From NCBI GenBank assembly GCA_963837805.1, contig CAWIOU010000039.1, positions 28,616-92,615 on the forward strand: a DNA stretch of 64,000 nt. The letters are read 5' to 3'. The first letter of the stretch is position 1, and every line of letters starts with the position of its first letter. Shown in pieces: positions 9,237 to 18,165 of this stretch. The translations under genes were made by a program, and so were the position numbers. The DNA is from Bog-756 sp963837805 (lineage in GTDB: Bacteria > Actinomycetota > Acidimicrobiia > Acidimicrobiales > RAAP-2). The notes beneath the pieces were generated by a model. That model did no database searches and was not told the origin of the DNA. It worked only from the letters and a program-made list of their open reading frames with translations.

Positions 9237-10514
9237 ATGAACAACATCGACGACATGGACTTCTTCAGCGGCGATGAGCTCTTGGACGACCCCTATCCCT
9301 ACTTCAACTCGTTGCGCGACGAGTGCCCGGTCCGTCGCGAACCACATCACAATGTCGTCATGGTCACCGGCTTCGACGAAGTGGTCGCCATCTACAACGA
9401 CAGCAAGACATTCTCGTCGTGCATCTCGGTGACCGGGCCGTTTCCCGGGTTACCGGTCCCTCTGGAGGGTGACGATGTGACCGACATCATCGAGGAGCAC
9501 CGGGACGGGTTGCCAATGAGCGATCAGCTGCCGACTCTCGATCCTCCGGTCCACACCGATCAACGGGCCCTCCTCATGCGGCTGATCACGCCGAAGCGCC
9601 TCAGGGAGAACGAGGAGTTCATGTGGAGGCTGGCCGATCGACAGCTGGATACCTTCCTGGGCGCCGGGCGCGGCGAGTACATCAGCCAGTTCGCGGCACC
9701 GTTCGCCATGCTGGTGATCGCCGACCTGCTGGGGGTGCCCGAGGAGGATCACCAACGGTTTGCCGACGCGCTTCTGCATGGCAACAGCGGGACCGGTGCC
9801 GTCGGGAGCACCGGAAAGCGCTCGCTGGCTCACACCCCGCTGGAGTACCTCTACCAACGGTTCACCGACTACGTGGAGGATCGTCGGAATTCCCCCCAGA
9901 ATGACGTCCTCACCGGCCTGGCCACCGCGACGTTCCCGGATGGATCGACGCCCAAGGTACTGGACGTCGTCCGTATCGCCGCAAACCTCTTCGCCGCCGG
10001 CCAGGAGACCACGGTTCGGCTGTTGAGCTCGGCGGTCAAGCTCATCGCCGAGGATCCCGATCTCCAGGGGCAGCTCCGAGCCCACCGGGAGCTGATCCCG
10101 AACTTCATCGAGGAGACGCTACGGATGGAGAGCCCGGTCAAGGGTGACTTCCGGCTCTCGAGGGTGCCCACCACGGTCGGAGGGGTGGATCTTCCGGCCG
10201 GCACCACCGTGATGCTGGTGAATGCGGGAGCCAACCGTGATCCCCGGCACTTCGAGGATCCGCAGACGTTCAAGATCGACCGAGCCAACGCCCGTACGAA
10301 TCTTGCCTTCGGACGGGGTATCCACACATGCCCCGGGTCGCCCCTGGCCCGGGCTGAAGCCCGCATCAGCCTCGAACGCCTCCTGGACCGCACGTCGGAC
10401 ATACGCATCTCCGAGTCCGACCACGGGCCTGCCGGGGCAAGGAGCTATCGGTATGTCCCCACCTTCATCCTGCGTGGCTTGGTGGAGCTGCACATCGAGA
10501 TCGACGCCGCCTGA
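9237..10514 (+). CDS. Cytochrome P450 (sister to those at 11310 and 44978)
   Basis: A complete 425-residue soluble bacterial P450. Landmarks: DDPYPYFNSLRDECPV near the N-terminus, the oxygen-activation helix AGQET, the ExxR of K-helix in EETLRMESP, and the haem-ligand loop FGRGIHTCPG with Cys365. Such enzymes hydroxylate hydrophobic substrates using electrons from a ferredoxin; a small ferredoxin gene lies at 20614. ATG 9237 follows AAGGAGA at 9219. It converges with an SDR and a second, closely similar P450. Residues such as PVPLEGDD and LLMRLITPKRLRENEEF are shared among the three sister P450s. Substrate unknown. Confidence 0.93.
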   Translation: MNNIDDMDFFSGDELLDDPYPYFNSLRDECPVRREPHHNVVMVTGFDEVVAIYNDSKTFSSCISVTGPFPGLPVPLEGDDVTDIIEEHRDGLPMSDQLPTLDPPVHTDQRALLMRLITPKRLRENEEFMWRLADRQLDTFLGAGRGEYISQFAAPFAMLVIADLLGVPEEDHQRFADALLHGNSGTGAVGSTGKRSLAHTPLEYLYQRFTDYVEDRRNSPQNDVLTGLATATFPDGSTPKVLDVVRIAANLFAAGQETTVRLLSSAVKLIAEDPDLQGQLRAHRELIPNFIEETLRMESPVKGDFRLSRVPTTVGGVDLPAGTTVMLVNAGANRDPRHFEDPQTFKIDRANARTNLAFGRGIHTCPGSPLARAEARISLERLLDRTSDIRISESDHGPAGARSYRYVPTFILRGLVELHIEIDAA

Positions 10515-10566
10515 GGGCGGCGTCTCGCCCGGCCCACGATCGGCACGCCTCCTCGGATGCGTCTGA

Positions 10567-11313
10567 TCAGATGTACATGCCGCCGTTCACGCCGATCACC
10601 TGGCCGGTGATGTAGCCGGCATCGTCGGAACAGAGGAACGCGCAGGTGGCGGCGATATCGTCGGGTGTCCCGGCCCGTCCCAGCGGGACCATCTTGCCCA
10701 GGTCATCGATGCTGGGCACGTTCCCGACTTCCTCCGCGTGCCTGGCCATGGGCGTGTCGACGATCGTGGGCGGAACGGTGTTCACCGTGATCCCCTGGCC
10801 GGCGAACTCGCGGGCGAACGCCTTGGTGAGCCCGATCACGCCGCCCTTCGAAGCCACGTAGTGGGCCATATGGGGGGCTCCGGACTGGGCACTGGACGAG
10901 GAGATGGTGACGATGCGGCCCCAGCCGTCGGCGCTCATGTCCGCCACCGCCAGCTGCATACAGGTGAAGGTGCCGGTCAGGTTGACGGCGAGAATGTGGT
11001 CCCACTTCTCCGGGGTGATGTCGGCTACCGCATCGAAGGACTCGATGCCGGCACTGGTGACGAGGATGGTGACCGGTCCGAGCTCGGCGCGCACCGAGGC
11101 GAAGACCCGCTCTAGGGCGGCCCGATCAGCCACGTCGGCTTCATAGCCCGCGGCTCGGAACCCCCGATCGGAGAGCTCCGCGGCGGCGCGCTCCGTCCCG
11201 GGCCCGTCGCGGTCGAGCAGGGCCACAGCATTGCCGTCCGCCGCCAGGCGCTGGGCGACGCCCAGCCCGATGCCCGAGGCAGCCCCGGTCACGACGGCCA
11301 CCCGCCCGCTCAT
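10567..11313 (-). CDS. SDR-family oxidoreductase (FabG-like)
   Basis: A 248-residue classical SDR: TGAASGIG near residue 9, catalytic serines in TISSSSAQSG, the YVASK catalytic pair, and C-terminal VTGQ-type ending (ITGQVIGVNGGMYI). Its ATG overlaps the stop of the upstream P450 by ATGA, so the two are translationally coupled, and it probably oxidises the alcohol made by that P450. It is a close relative of the SDR at 61957, sharing the SSSSAQSG and GQVIGVNGG stretches. Substrate not predictable. Confidence 0.9.
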   Translation of the reverse strand: MSGRVAVVTGAASGIGLGVAQRLAADGNAVALLDRDGPGTERAAAELSDRGFRAAGYEADVADRAALERVFASVRAELGPVTILVTSAGIESFDAVADITPEKWDHILAVNLTGTFTCMQLAVADMSADGWGRIVTISSSSAQSGAPHMAHYVASKGGVIGLTKAFAREFAGQGITVNTVPPTIVDTPMARHAEEVGNVPSIDDLGKMVPLGRAGTPDDIAATCAFLCSDDAGYITGQVIGVNGGMYI

Positions 11314-12617
11314 TTCGGCGACTCCAGGGGTGTGAATTCGATGTGCAGGTCGTGGAGGCCACGGAGCACCCAGGTCGGTTCGTACTCGAAGCGACGATCC
11401 CCGGGCGGCCCGTGATGCTCCTCTGAGAGCTTGATGTCCTGCATCCGATCGAGGATCCGGTCGATGCTGATGCGGCCCTCGGCCCGGGCCAGAGGGCCGC
11501 CGGGGCAGGAGTGGGCTCCCCGTCCGAAGGCCAGGTGCTCCTTGGAGTTCGGTCGGTCGACCCGGAACTCGGCCGGGCACTCGAACCGCCGTGGGTCGCG
11601 GTTGGCCGCCCCGTTCAACAACATGACCGGGGTACCGGGGGCGATGTCCACTCCCCCGACGCTGGCGGCCCTCCGGGCCAGCCGGAAGTCGGCCTTCACC
11701 GGGCTTTCGATCCGGAGTGCCTCCTCGATGAAGTCAGGGACGCGGTCGCGGTGCGCCCGGAGCTCGTCCTGGAGCTCCGGATACTCGGCGAGGTACTTGA
11801 GCCCGGTGGCGAGAAGTCGGGCGGTTGTCTCCTGGCCGGCGGCAAACAGGAACGTCGCCGTCCGCACGACCGCGTCCACATCGGGAGTCGACCCGTCGGG
11901 GTAGTTGGCCAGGGCGAGGTCGGTCAGCACATCGTGCCGTGGTTCTCGTCGCCGGTCCTCGATGTACCTGGCAAACCAGTCGTCGAGCGAGTCGAGCATG
12001 TTGAGGGGCCGTTGGCGTCCTCGTTGTCGGCACCGTCCTGGCCGGACGAGGAGATCCCGCCGGGTGTGGCGGCCAGGCCGAAGAAGTGGCGAAAGGTACT
12101 GTGATCGGCCTCGGGAACACCCAGGACGTCGGCGACCACCAGCATGGCGAACGGCTGGGCATAGGCGCCGATGAACTCGCAGTGGCCCGCCGCGATGAAC
12201 TCGTCGAGCTGTTGGTCGACGACGCGCCGCATGAACGCCTCGTTCTCCTTCAGACGCTTGGGGGTCAACAGTCGCATCAGCAGCGCCCGCTCCCGGGTGT
12301 GCATGGGCGGGTCCATGGTCACCATGTGCTCGTTCATGGGGAGCTGATCGCGGTGGCGGTCGATGACGGCCCCGACATCGTCCCCTTCGAGCGGCACCGG
12401 GAAGGTGGCGAACGGACCGACCACCGAGTTGCAGGACGAGAACGTGTCGATGTTCCGGTAGACCTCGGTCGCCTCCTCGTAGCCCGACACGGCCACGACC
12501 CCGTAGTGCGGCATCGCCACCACCGGGCACTTGCGCACGCAGGTGCTCGAAGTAGGGGTAGGGGTCCTCGATGAGTGACTCGTCGGTGAAGAAGTCAACC
12601 GATTCGTAGTTGCCCAT
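11310..12617 (-). pseudogene. Cytochrome P450, two compensating frameshifts
   Basis: A P450 of about 435 residues that needs three reading-frame segments: MGNYESVDFF...EHLRA (start ATG 12617, GGAG before it), then KCPVVAMPHYG...NEDANGP in a second frame, then LNMLDSLDDWF...EFTPLESPK back in the first. One extra base near 12533 and one missing C in the run at 12005-12008 restore it. AGQET, EEALRIESP and FGRGAHSCPGG are intact. It is a sister of the P450s at 9237 and 44978. It is coupled to the SDR downstream and divergent from the TetR at 12770. Because the two indels cancel and all motifs survive, sequencing error is likelier than decay. Confidence 0.87.
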
Positions 12618-12641
12618 GCCGCTCCGATCGTACGACGCCAA

Positions 12642-12661
12642 TGCTGAGCGACTGCTTAGCA
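12642..12661. promoter_or_regulatory. TGCTGAGC-N4-GCTTAGCA dyad
   Basis: Inverted repeat with 7 of 8 matching pairs in the gap between the divergent P450 (start 12617) and TetR (start 12770). A second copy of its left arm, ATGCTGAGCG, recurs at 12718-12727. This is the classical layout for a TetR repressor controlling its neighbour and itself. Confidence 0.6.
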
Positions 12662-12769
12662 CCAGCGCCGGGCGAGGTCAACCGGTCCGGTGTGGCCGGC
12701 CCCGATCGCACTCTGGGATGCTGAGCGCCTCCGGCATCTCTCTGTCGGACGACCAGCAGGTGGACGACC

Positions 12770-13369
12770 ATGGCTTCAAACCGCAGGATCGGGGCTGAGA
12801 ACTCGAAGAGCCGCGCCGCACTACTCGACGCCACCGAGCAGATCATGTTGGAAGAGGGCTATGCCGCCGTGAGCTCGCGACGGATCGCCCAAAGGGCCGG
12901 CCTCAAGCCGCAACTCGTCCACTACTACTTCCGGACCATGGACGATCTGTTCCTGGCTGCATTCCGCCGCCGCGCCGAGGAGGGCCTCGAGCGGCAGGCA
13001 GAAGCGCTCACCTCGGGTCAACCGCTGCGGGCGCTCTGGGCATTCGGCAACGACCCGACCGGTACGGCGTTGGCGATGGAGTTCGCCGCCCTGGCCAACC
13101 ACCACAAATCGATACGGTCGGAGATCGCCCAGTACGCCGAGACCTTCCGCAGCCGCCAGACCGAGGTGCTCACCGAGGCCATGGAGGAGCACGGAATCGA
13201 CACCGCGATGTTCCCGCCGGTGGCGGTCATGGTCCTGATCACCAGCGTTTCGCAGATCCTGGTGATGGAAGAGGCCCTGGGGATGTCCGCCGGCCACGCC
13301 GAGACGCGTGAGCTGGTGGCCCGCTACCTGAACCAGTACGAAGGAACGGAGAAGTCGGTGCCCGATTGA
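12770..13369 (+). CDS. TetR/AcrR-family transcriptional regulator
   Basis: A 199-residue TetR regulator. The DNA-binding part is at residues 12-58, with AALLDATEQIMLEEGY, then AVSSRRIAQRAG and the recognition helix LVHYYFRTMDDLFL. The effector domain fills the rest. It is divergent from the P450-SDR pair, and the dyad at 12642-12661 lies between, so local repression of that pair is the simplest reading. The effector is likely the P450 substrate or a downstream acyl-CoA, but nothing in the sequence shows which. Confidence 0.9.
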   Translation: MASNRRIGAENSKSRAALLDATEQIMLEEGYAAVSSRRIAQRAGLKPQLVHYYFRTMDDLFLAAFRRRAEEGLERQAEALTSGQPLRALWAFGNDPTGTALAMEFAALANHHKSIRSEIAQYAETFRSRQTEVLTEAMEEHGIDTAMFPPVAVMVLITSVSQILVMEEALGMSAGHAETRELVARYLNQYEGTEKSVPD

Positions 13370-13395
13370 GGGGTCACGCGAAGGCGGGCCCTCTC

Positions 13396-13710
13396 CTACG
13401 CTTCGCCCATCTTCGCCCAGCCGTCACCGGGAGCTTCGACATGCACGATTTCAGGCACCGCGGCAAGCCACTTCCGGAGCTGACCGGTCGCCGTCCGGAA
13501 ATGATCCGACTGGACGTGGGCCTCTCCGGCGGCAGCGTCCCGAAACGCCTCGACCAGCACGTAGGTGTTGGGATCCTCGACGCTCCGGTACCACTCGAAG
13601 AGGATGTTGCCCGGCTCGGCTCGGCTGGCCGTGGTGAACTCCTCGACGAGATCGACCCAGTCATCGGCAAACTCGGGGCGCACCGGATTCTTGACGACGA
13701 TGAAGATCAC
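13396..13710 (-). CDS. Antibiotic-biosynthesis-monooxygenase (ABM) domain protein
   Basis: A 104-residue ferredoxin-like-fold ABM protein. It starts MIFIVVKNPVRPEFADDW and carries the family's EPGNILFEWYRSVEDPNTYVLVE-type centre (ExG then E.Y...EDP..Y) and HFRTATGQL helix. YgiN-like members oxidise quinols or handle small reactive compounds without a cofactor. It follows the Rieske oxygenase by 25 bases on the same strand and is probably co-transcribed. Activity on a pathway intermediate is inference. Confidence 0.82.
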   Translation of the reverse strand: MIFIVVKNPVRPEFADDWVDLVEEFTTASRAEPGNILFEWYRSVEDPNTYVLVEAFRDAAAGEAHVQSDHFRTATGQLRKWLAAVPEIVHVEAPGDGWAKMGEA

Positions 13711-13735
13711 TCGGTAGTCCTTTCGGGTCGCAGAG

Positions 13736-15094
13736 TCACAAACCGATGTCGAGGACCGGCTTGTCCAGCGGGTTCACGTTGACCGACTGCAACGCCGGGA
13801 GCAGCTCCTCGTAAGGAAGTCCGGCCAGGAAGCCGTCGATGGTCCGCTGGTAGTTCGAAATGTGCCCCTCGAGCCGTTCGGACAGGCGCATGTACTCGAA
13901 GCCCCGGGCGTGCAGGCCCCGTTGCTGCTTGGGCAGGTTCGAGAAGTCCTGGGCCAGGATGGGTGGCCACCGTGGGTCGTTGCACTCCCACACTTCGGGC
14001 GGCGTCGGCCGGTCCCGCTCCATTCCCTCCGGGTAACGGGTGAGGGACCAGATCTCCATCAGGGTCTCCTCGGGCCCCAACGGGCGGAACCGGTAGGAGG
14101 ATGCGCTGCTGTACATGGGCAGCACCAGGTAGTGGGGGAAGCAGTAGCCCATCGGCTCGTTGATCTTGTGCTCATCGAGCTGGTTGAGGTCGGGGACGTC
14201 ACAGCCCGCCTCCCGGTGCCAGCTCACGACCGAGTCGTTGAGCGCCCGGTTCCAGGCCGAGACGGCCGCCATCGGGTCGTCGGGAAGTTCCATGTCCCGG
14301 AGCCCCTCGGCGATCCGGACGTCATTGGCATGGACCATGCCGGCCATGCCCTCGCTCATCGTGCGCAGGTAGTGGATGTCGGCATCGATGTAGGCGCGGG
14401 GATCGATCGCCTCACCCTCACGCACCCCGTATCTTCCGGGGATGACCAGCTGAGGATGCGTCTCGACCACGTGGTACATCTCCACGAACGCCTCCTGGGC
14501 GAGCTTCCAGTTCACCGGGAGGCGGCAGGCGTACCACCATTCGGTGCGCAGCGATTCCACCTTCCAGGCGTCGAGGATGGTGGCGAACGGTTCGATGCAC
14601 TGCTTCAACGGTGGCGCCTCGTCGTCGAGGTTGATCCACGCGCATCCACCCCACGTTTCGCACTGCACCGGCGTGAGATCGAGATCGTGCAGGTTGTGCT
14701 CGGAGAAGGTCTTCGCCCTGGTGACGAAGGTGTTGGTGCCATCGGCTCCGTAACACCAACCGTGGAACGGGCAGATGAAGCCGGCCTCACAGGTCCCCCG
14801 GCCCTCGACGAGCCGGACCCCCCGGTGCCGACAGGCGTTCTGAAACGCCAGCACCTCCATGTCGCCGGTGCGAACCACGATGACCGACTGGTCGAGGAAT
14901 TGGTACTCGACGAAATCGTACGGCTGGGGGATCTCCTCGAGCCGGCACGCCATCTGCCAGACCCGGGGCCACAGCAACTCGGCCTCCATCTGGTAGAAGT
15001 CCGGGTCGAAGTACCGCTCTTTGCGGACCCGGTCCGCCACCTCCATGGCATAAGGGACCTTCAGCGCTGACCGGTTCTGATCCGTGATGGCCAC
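13736..15094 (-). CDS. Rieske non-haem iron oxygenase, alpha subunit
   Basis: A 452-residue terminal oxygenase. The Rieske [2Fe-2S] ligands are Cys88, His90, Cys108 and His111 (CRH ... CPFH), and the mononuclear iron motif HVVETH gives His208 and His213. The open frame extends far upstream to 16642, but homology begins at the GTG at 15094 (VAITDQN), which has GAGGAAGAAGGG before it. The enzyme would hydroxylate an aromatic, steroid-like or terpenoid ring using a reductase; the reductase at 62864 is a candidate partner. No beta subunit gene is nearby, which fits alpha-only enzymes such as KshA-type oxygenases. It is divergent from a Baeyer-Villiger monooxygenase across a shared operator. Confidence 0.92.
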   Translation of the reverse strand: MAITDQNRSALKVPYAMEVADRVRKERYFDPDFYQMEAELLWPRVWQMACRLEEIPQPYDFVEYQFLDQSVIVVRTGDMEVLAFQNACRHRGVRLVEGRGTCEAGFICPFHGWCYGADGTNTFVTRAKTFSEHNLHDLDLTPVQCETWGGCAWINLDDEAPPLKQCIEPFATILDAWKVESLRTEWWYACRLPVNWKLAQEAFVEMYHVVETHPQLVIPGRYGVREGEAIDPRAYIDADIHYLRTMSEGMAGMVHANDVRIAEGLRDMELPDDPMAAVSAWNRALNDSVVSWHREAGCDVPDLNQLDEHKINEPMGYCFPHYLVLPMYSSASSYRFRPLGPEETLMEIWSLTRYPEGMERDRPTPPEVWECNDPRWPPILAQDFSNLPKQQRGLHARGFEYMRLSERLEGHISNYQRTIDGFLAGLPYEELLPALQSVNVNPLDKPVLDIGL

Positions 15095-15135
15095 GCGCGC
15101 GCGCCCTTCTTCCTCGGAGTATGGTGACGCGATAA

Positions 15136-15155
15136 TATACCAACCGGTCAGCACA
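15136..15155. promoter_or_regulatory. ACCAACCGGTCAGC operator between Rieske and BVMO genes
   Basis: Core at 15139-15152. Read on the minus strand it is TGTGCTGACCGGTTGGTATA, the same pattern as the other ACCGGT-centred sites, and runs straight into TATTAT, a candidate -10 for the Rieske gene. It lies 44 bases before the Rieske start and about 165 before the divergent monooxygenase. Confidence 0.65.
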
Positions 15156-15319
15156 ATAAACCGGCCCCGTGCTCGTCGGGGCCGAGGGCGACTCGGGTTG
15201 GGGCCACGCCGGCTACTCCCCTCCTGAGGCCGCAATCCATCGCCGGTCCGGAGCAGCCGGCGAGGTGTGCCCTCTCGATCGCCCGGGCTCCATCTGCGGC
15301 GGACGAGCGAAGGAGACGC

Positions 15320-16978
15320 ATGGAAACCCCCGAATCCGAGGTCGACGACAGCTCGCGCCGACCCGCCACCGAGGTCGACGTGTTGGTGGTCGGTGCCGGG
15401 ATCACCGGCATCTACCAGGCCTACCGCGCCCTCGACGCCGGATTCTCCGTCACGGTGCTCGAAGCAGGCCACGGCGTGGGGGGTACGTGGTACTGGAACC
15501 GCTATCCGGGAGCACGCTTCGACTCGGAGAGCTACACCTACGCCTACCTCTTCTCCCGGGAGCTCTTCGACGAATGGGAGTGGCAGGAGCACTTCGCCCA
15601 GCAACCCGAGATCGAGCAGTATCTCAACCACGTGGTCGACCGGTTCGACCTTCGCCGCCACATCCGGTTCGACTCCCGGGTCACCTCGGCCGAGTACGAC
15701 GAGCGTTCGGGGACGTGGTCGGTGGTGGTCGGCGATGGTACCGAGTTCCGGGCCCGGTTCTTCGTCGCCGCCACCGGGGTTCTCTCGGTTCCGTTCTTCC
15801 CGCACGTGCCCGGACGGGAGGATTTCCAGGGTGAGTCGTACCACACCGGACTGTGGCCGTCGGAGCCGGTCGACTTCGCCGGCAAGCGGGTGGCGGTCAT
15901 CGGCACCGGTTCGAGCGGGGTCCAGGTGATCCCCTCCATCGTCGACACGGTGGCCTCGCTCACGGTGTACCAACGCACCGCCAACTGGTGCACCCCGCTG
16001 AACAACGCGCCGATCACACCCGACGAGCAGCTTCGGCTGAGGGCCGACTTCGAGATGATCCGGGAGACGCTCAACCGGTCGGTGAGCGGTTTTCTCCACA
16101 CCACCCACGATCGGGCCACCACTGATGACTCGCCGGAGGAGCGACGTGCCTTCTTCGAGAAGATGTGGAACAGCCCGGGCTTTTCGAAACTCACCAGCAA
16201 CTACACCGACCTGCTGTTCGACCAGGGCGCCAACCAGGAGTGGTGCGAGTTCCTCGCCGACAAGATCCGGGGCATCGTCGACGATCCTGCGACGGCCGAG
16301 AAGCTGATACCGAAGGACCACCTGTACGCGGCGAAGCGACCTCCTTTCGTGACCGGCTACTTCGAGTCCTACAACGATCCGAAGGTCTCGCTGGTCGACC
16401 TCGGGCAGACCCCGATCCTGCGGATGACTGCAGACGGTATCGAGACAGCCGAAGGCGTACAGGAGTTCGACATCGTGGTGTGGGCGACCGGGTTCGATTT
16501 CGGAACCGGTGCTCTCAACCGGATGGGAATCCGCGGCCGACATGGACTCCCGCTCGAGGAATACTGGGCCGAAGGCCCGCGGACCTTCCTCGGCGTCCAG
16601 AGCACGGGCTATCCGAATCTGTTCTTCCCCGGTGGGCCGCACGCTGCCGCCGGCAACAATCCGCGGTACAACGGTGATCAGGTGGATTTCGTGACCGACA
16701 CCCTCATCTACCTACGCGACCACGGCTACGACATCATCGAAGTGACCCCCGAAGCCGAGGCGGAGTGGACGGCGATGATCGACTCCGGAGCCAAGTCGTC
16801 GCCGTTCGGGGAGTCGAGCTACTTCTTCGGAAGCAACATCCCCGGCAAACCCCGCCGGTACCTCCTCAACTCGGGAGGCCGCCCCAAGCTCTTCTCGGTG
16901 ATCGCCGATGTCCGGGAGAACGGCTACCAGGCGTTCAGGCTGGCCCGTTCGTCAACAGCCGCGGCAACCGACCCATGA
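15320..16978 (+). CDS. Flavin-containing monooxygenase, type I Baeyer-Villiger family
   Basis: A 552-residue FAD/NADPH monooxygenase. The FAD Rossmann motif is GAGITG near residue 25, followed by GGTWYWNRYPGARFDSESY typical of Baeyer-Villiger enzymes. The family fingerprint FxGxxxHTxxWP appears as FQGESYHTGLWP. A second nucleotide motif GTGSSG near 195 binds NADPH, and ATGFDFGTG is near 387. These enzymes insert oxygen next to a ketone, giving an ester or lactone. In this cluster it may act on a ketone formed by P450 plus SDR steps, with the esterase or cyclase-family hydrolase opening the product. Substrate unknown. Confidence 0.92.
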   Translation: METPESEVDDSSRRPATEVDVLVVGAGITGIYQAYRALDAGFSVTVLEAGHGVGGTWYWNRYPGARFDSESYTYAYLFSRELFDEWEWQEHFAQQPEIEQYLNHVVDRFDLRRHIRFDSRVTSAEYDERSGTWSVVVGDGTEFRARFFVAATGVLSVPFFPHVPGREDFQGESYHTGLWPSEPVDFAGKRVAVIGTGSSGVQVIPSIVDTVASLTVYQRTANWCTPLNNAPITPDEQLRLRADFEMIRETLNRSVSGFLHTTHDRATTDDSPEERRAFFEKMWNSPGFSKLTSNYTDLLFDQGANQEWCEFLADKIRGIVDDPATAEKLIPKDHLYAAKRPPFVTGYFESYNDPKVSLVDLGQTPILRMTADGIETAEGVQEFDIVVWATGFDFGTGALNRMGIRGRHGLPLEEYWAEGPRTFLGVQSTGYPNLFFPGGPHAAAGNNPRYNGDQVDFVTDTLIYLRDHGYDIIEVTPEAEAEWTAMIDSGAKSSPFGESSYFFGSNIPGKPRRYLLNSGGRPKLFSVIADVRENGYQAFRLARSSTAAATDP

Positions 16979-17002
16979 GACGCCGTCCGATGTCGACCTT
17001 GG

Positions 17003-18058
17003 TCAGACGGTAGCGACCGGCGTCAGCGGGGAGCCCACGGCCCCGGGCAGCCGTAGCGGCGGGGCGGTGAGCAGGAACCGGCTCCGATCATGCTCGCGCA
17101 GCCAGGCGGCCAGCTCATGCAGATACCACATCTCCCCGAGGGGTACACCGAGCCGGAAGAGGCAGAGGTGGTGGATCGGGAGCAGCGAATGCCGGCTCTG
17201 GTCCCGATCCCTCCCGACCAGCCCCTCGACGGCGTAGTTGTCCGCCACCAGCGCGGCGATCTGCGACTCGGCGATCCACTCCAGCAGCGAAGGGTCCCGT
17301 GCGTCGAGATAGGAGCACAGCGTGTGGATCTTCACGGGATCCGGATCGCGGTTCCAGCTGAGGATCTCGGTGGCGAAGCCGGTGTGGAGCAGGAGCATGT
17401 CGCCCGGTTCGACCACGACGTTGTCCGCCGCCATGATCTCCTCAAGCGTCTTCCGATCCACGCCCCGCCAGTCGTGGCCCAGGTGGTGGGCCAGGTCGAC
17501 CAGGACGCCACGACCCTGCACGCCCTGAGAGGCCATGTGCTCCATGCCCAGGTGGTGGGCGAAGCACAGATGCCCTCCACCGTCCCCGGCGGCGTCGGGC
17601 TTCGGTCCGACCAGGTCGACCCCGGCCCGGTAGCCGTTGTAGTACACCGGCTCCTCGACCCCGTCGCCGTCGGCGTCGAATTCGGCACCGACGTGGGCCA
17701 GCGAGTCCCACTGGGTCGAGTACTGCAGGGAGAGGGTCACCTGATCGTCGGCCCACACATCGACGAAGCGAGGGCCGCCTTCGTCCATCTGACTCATGTG
17801 GATGTTGTAGAAGCTGTCGGGTACGTGCTTCATGTCCTCGGTCGGCGTCAGCACCGGCGGGTAGCGCCGCTGGTTCAGGGCCGTTCCGCCGGGGTAGTCG
17901 AGGGGAAGGCTCAGACAGAAGCTGACGCCGGCCTCGACCTCCCGCACCCCTTCGAGCACCTTGGCCGGAGTCAGCAGGTTGATCCGGCCGAGTTCGTCAT
18001 CGTCGCCCCAATCGCCCCAGGTCGAGCCGGCCGGGCGTTGGGTCCACCGATTCGTCAC
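17003..18058 (-). CDS. Cyclase-family (kynurenine-formamidase-like) hydrolase
   Basis: A 351-residue member of the metal-dependent cyclase family (PF04199 type, long form). Seen are WDDDELGRINLLTPAKV-like start (WGDDDELGRINLLTP), the metal-site segment STQWDSLAHVG in place of HxGTHxDxxxH, LCFAHHLGMEHMASQG, and GDMLLLHTG. The long bacterial members usually carry this TQWDxLAH variant. They hydrolyse amides, lactones or ring ketones. It converges with the monooxygenase at 15320, and an ACCGGT-centred operator lies 53 bases upstream. Ring or lactone opening is a reasonable but unproven role. Confidence 0.85.
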   Translation of the reverse strand: MTNRWTQRPAGSTWGDWGDDDELGRINLLTPAKVLEGVREVEAGVSFCLSLPLDYPGGTALNQRRYPPVLTPTEDMKHVPDSFYNIHMSQMDEGGPRFVDVWADDQVTLSLQYSTQWDSLAHVGAEFDADGDGVEEPVYYNGYRAGVDLVGPKPDAAGDGGGHLCFAHHLGMEHMASQGVQGRGVLVDLAHHLGHDWRGVDRKTLEEIMAADNVVVEPGDMLLLHTGFATEILSWNRDPDPVKIHTLCSYLDARDPSLLEWIAESQIAALVADNYAVEGLVGRDRDQSRHSLLPIHHLCLFRLGVPLGEMWYLHELAAWLREHDRSRFLLTAPPLRLPGAVGSPLTPVATV

Positions 18059-18107
18059 GCTGCCTCCCCTTCCGGTCGCACCCGTCGCACACGGTGACCA
18101 CGATTCG

Positions 18108-18127
18108 TGTACCGACCGGTTGGTTTA
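18108..18127. promoter_or_regulatory. GTACCGACCGGTTGGT operator before cyclase gene
   Basis: Core ACCGACCGGTTGGT at 18111-18124, identical in the core to the site at 9038-9051, followed by an A/T-rich stretch (TTATTTTA). It is between the DHFR-like gene stop and the cyclase-family start, so it should control the latter. Confidence 0.65.
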
Positions 18128-18165
18128 TTTTAGCCGAATCGGCCCCGGCGCCGGAGTTGTGGGTC

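Noticed and set aside
12718..12727. Second ATGCTGAGCG as an operator
   Set aside because: Only the left arm is present; the opposite arm is missing. Kept only as a direct repeat note.
15066..15085. Another CTGACCGGTTCTGA operator at the Rieske start
   Set aside because: It lies within the coding start, the right arm does not match (GGTTCTGA instead of GGTTRGT), and a better site is 60 bases upstream.
13736..16642. 968-aa minus-strand frame suggesting a fusion with the Rieske protein
   Set aside because: The upstream 500 residues are antisense to the Baeyer-Villiger gene and carry an operator. Homology starts at 15094 with a good ribosome site.
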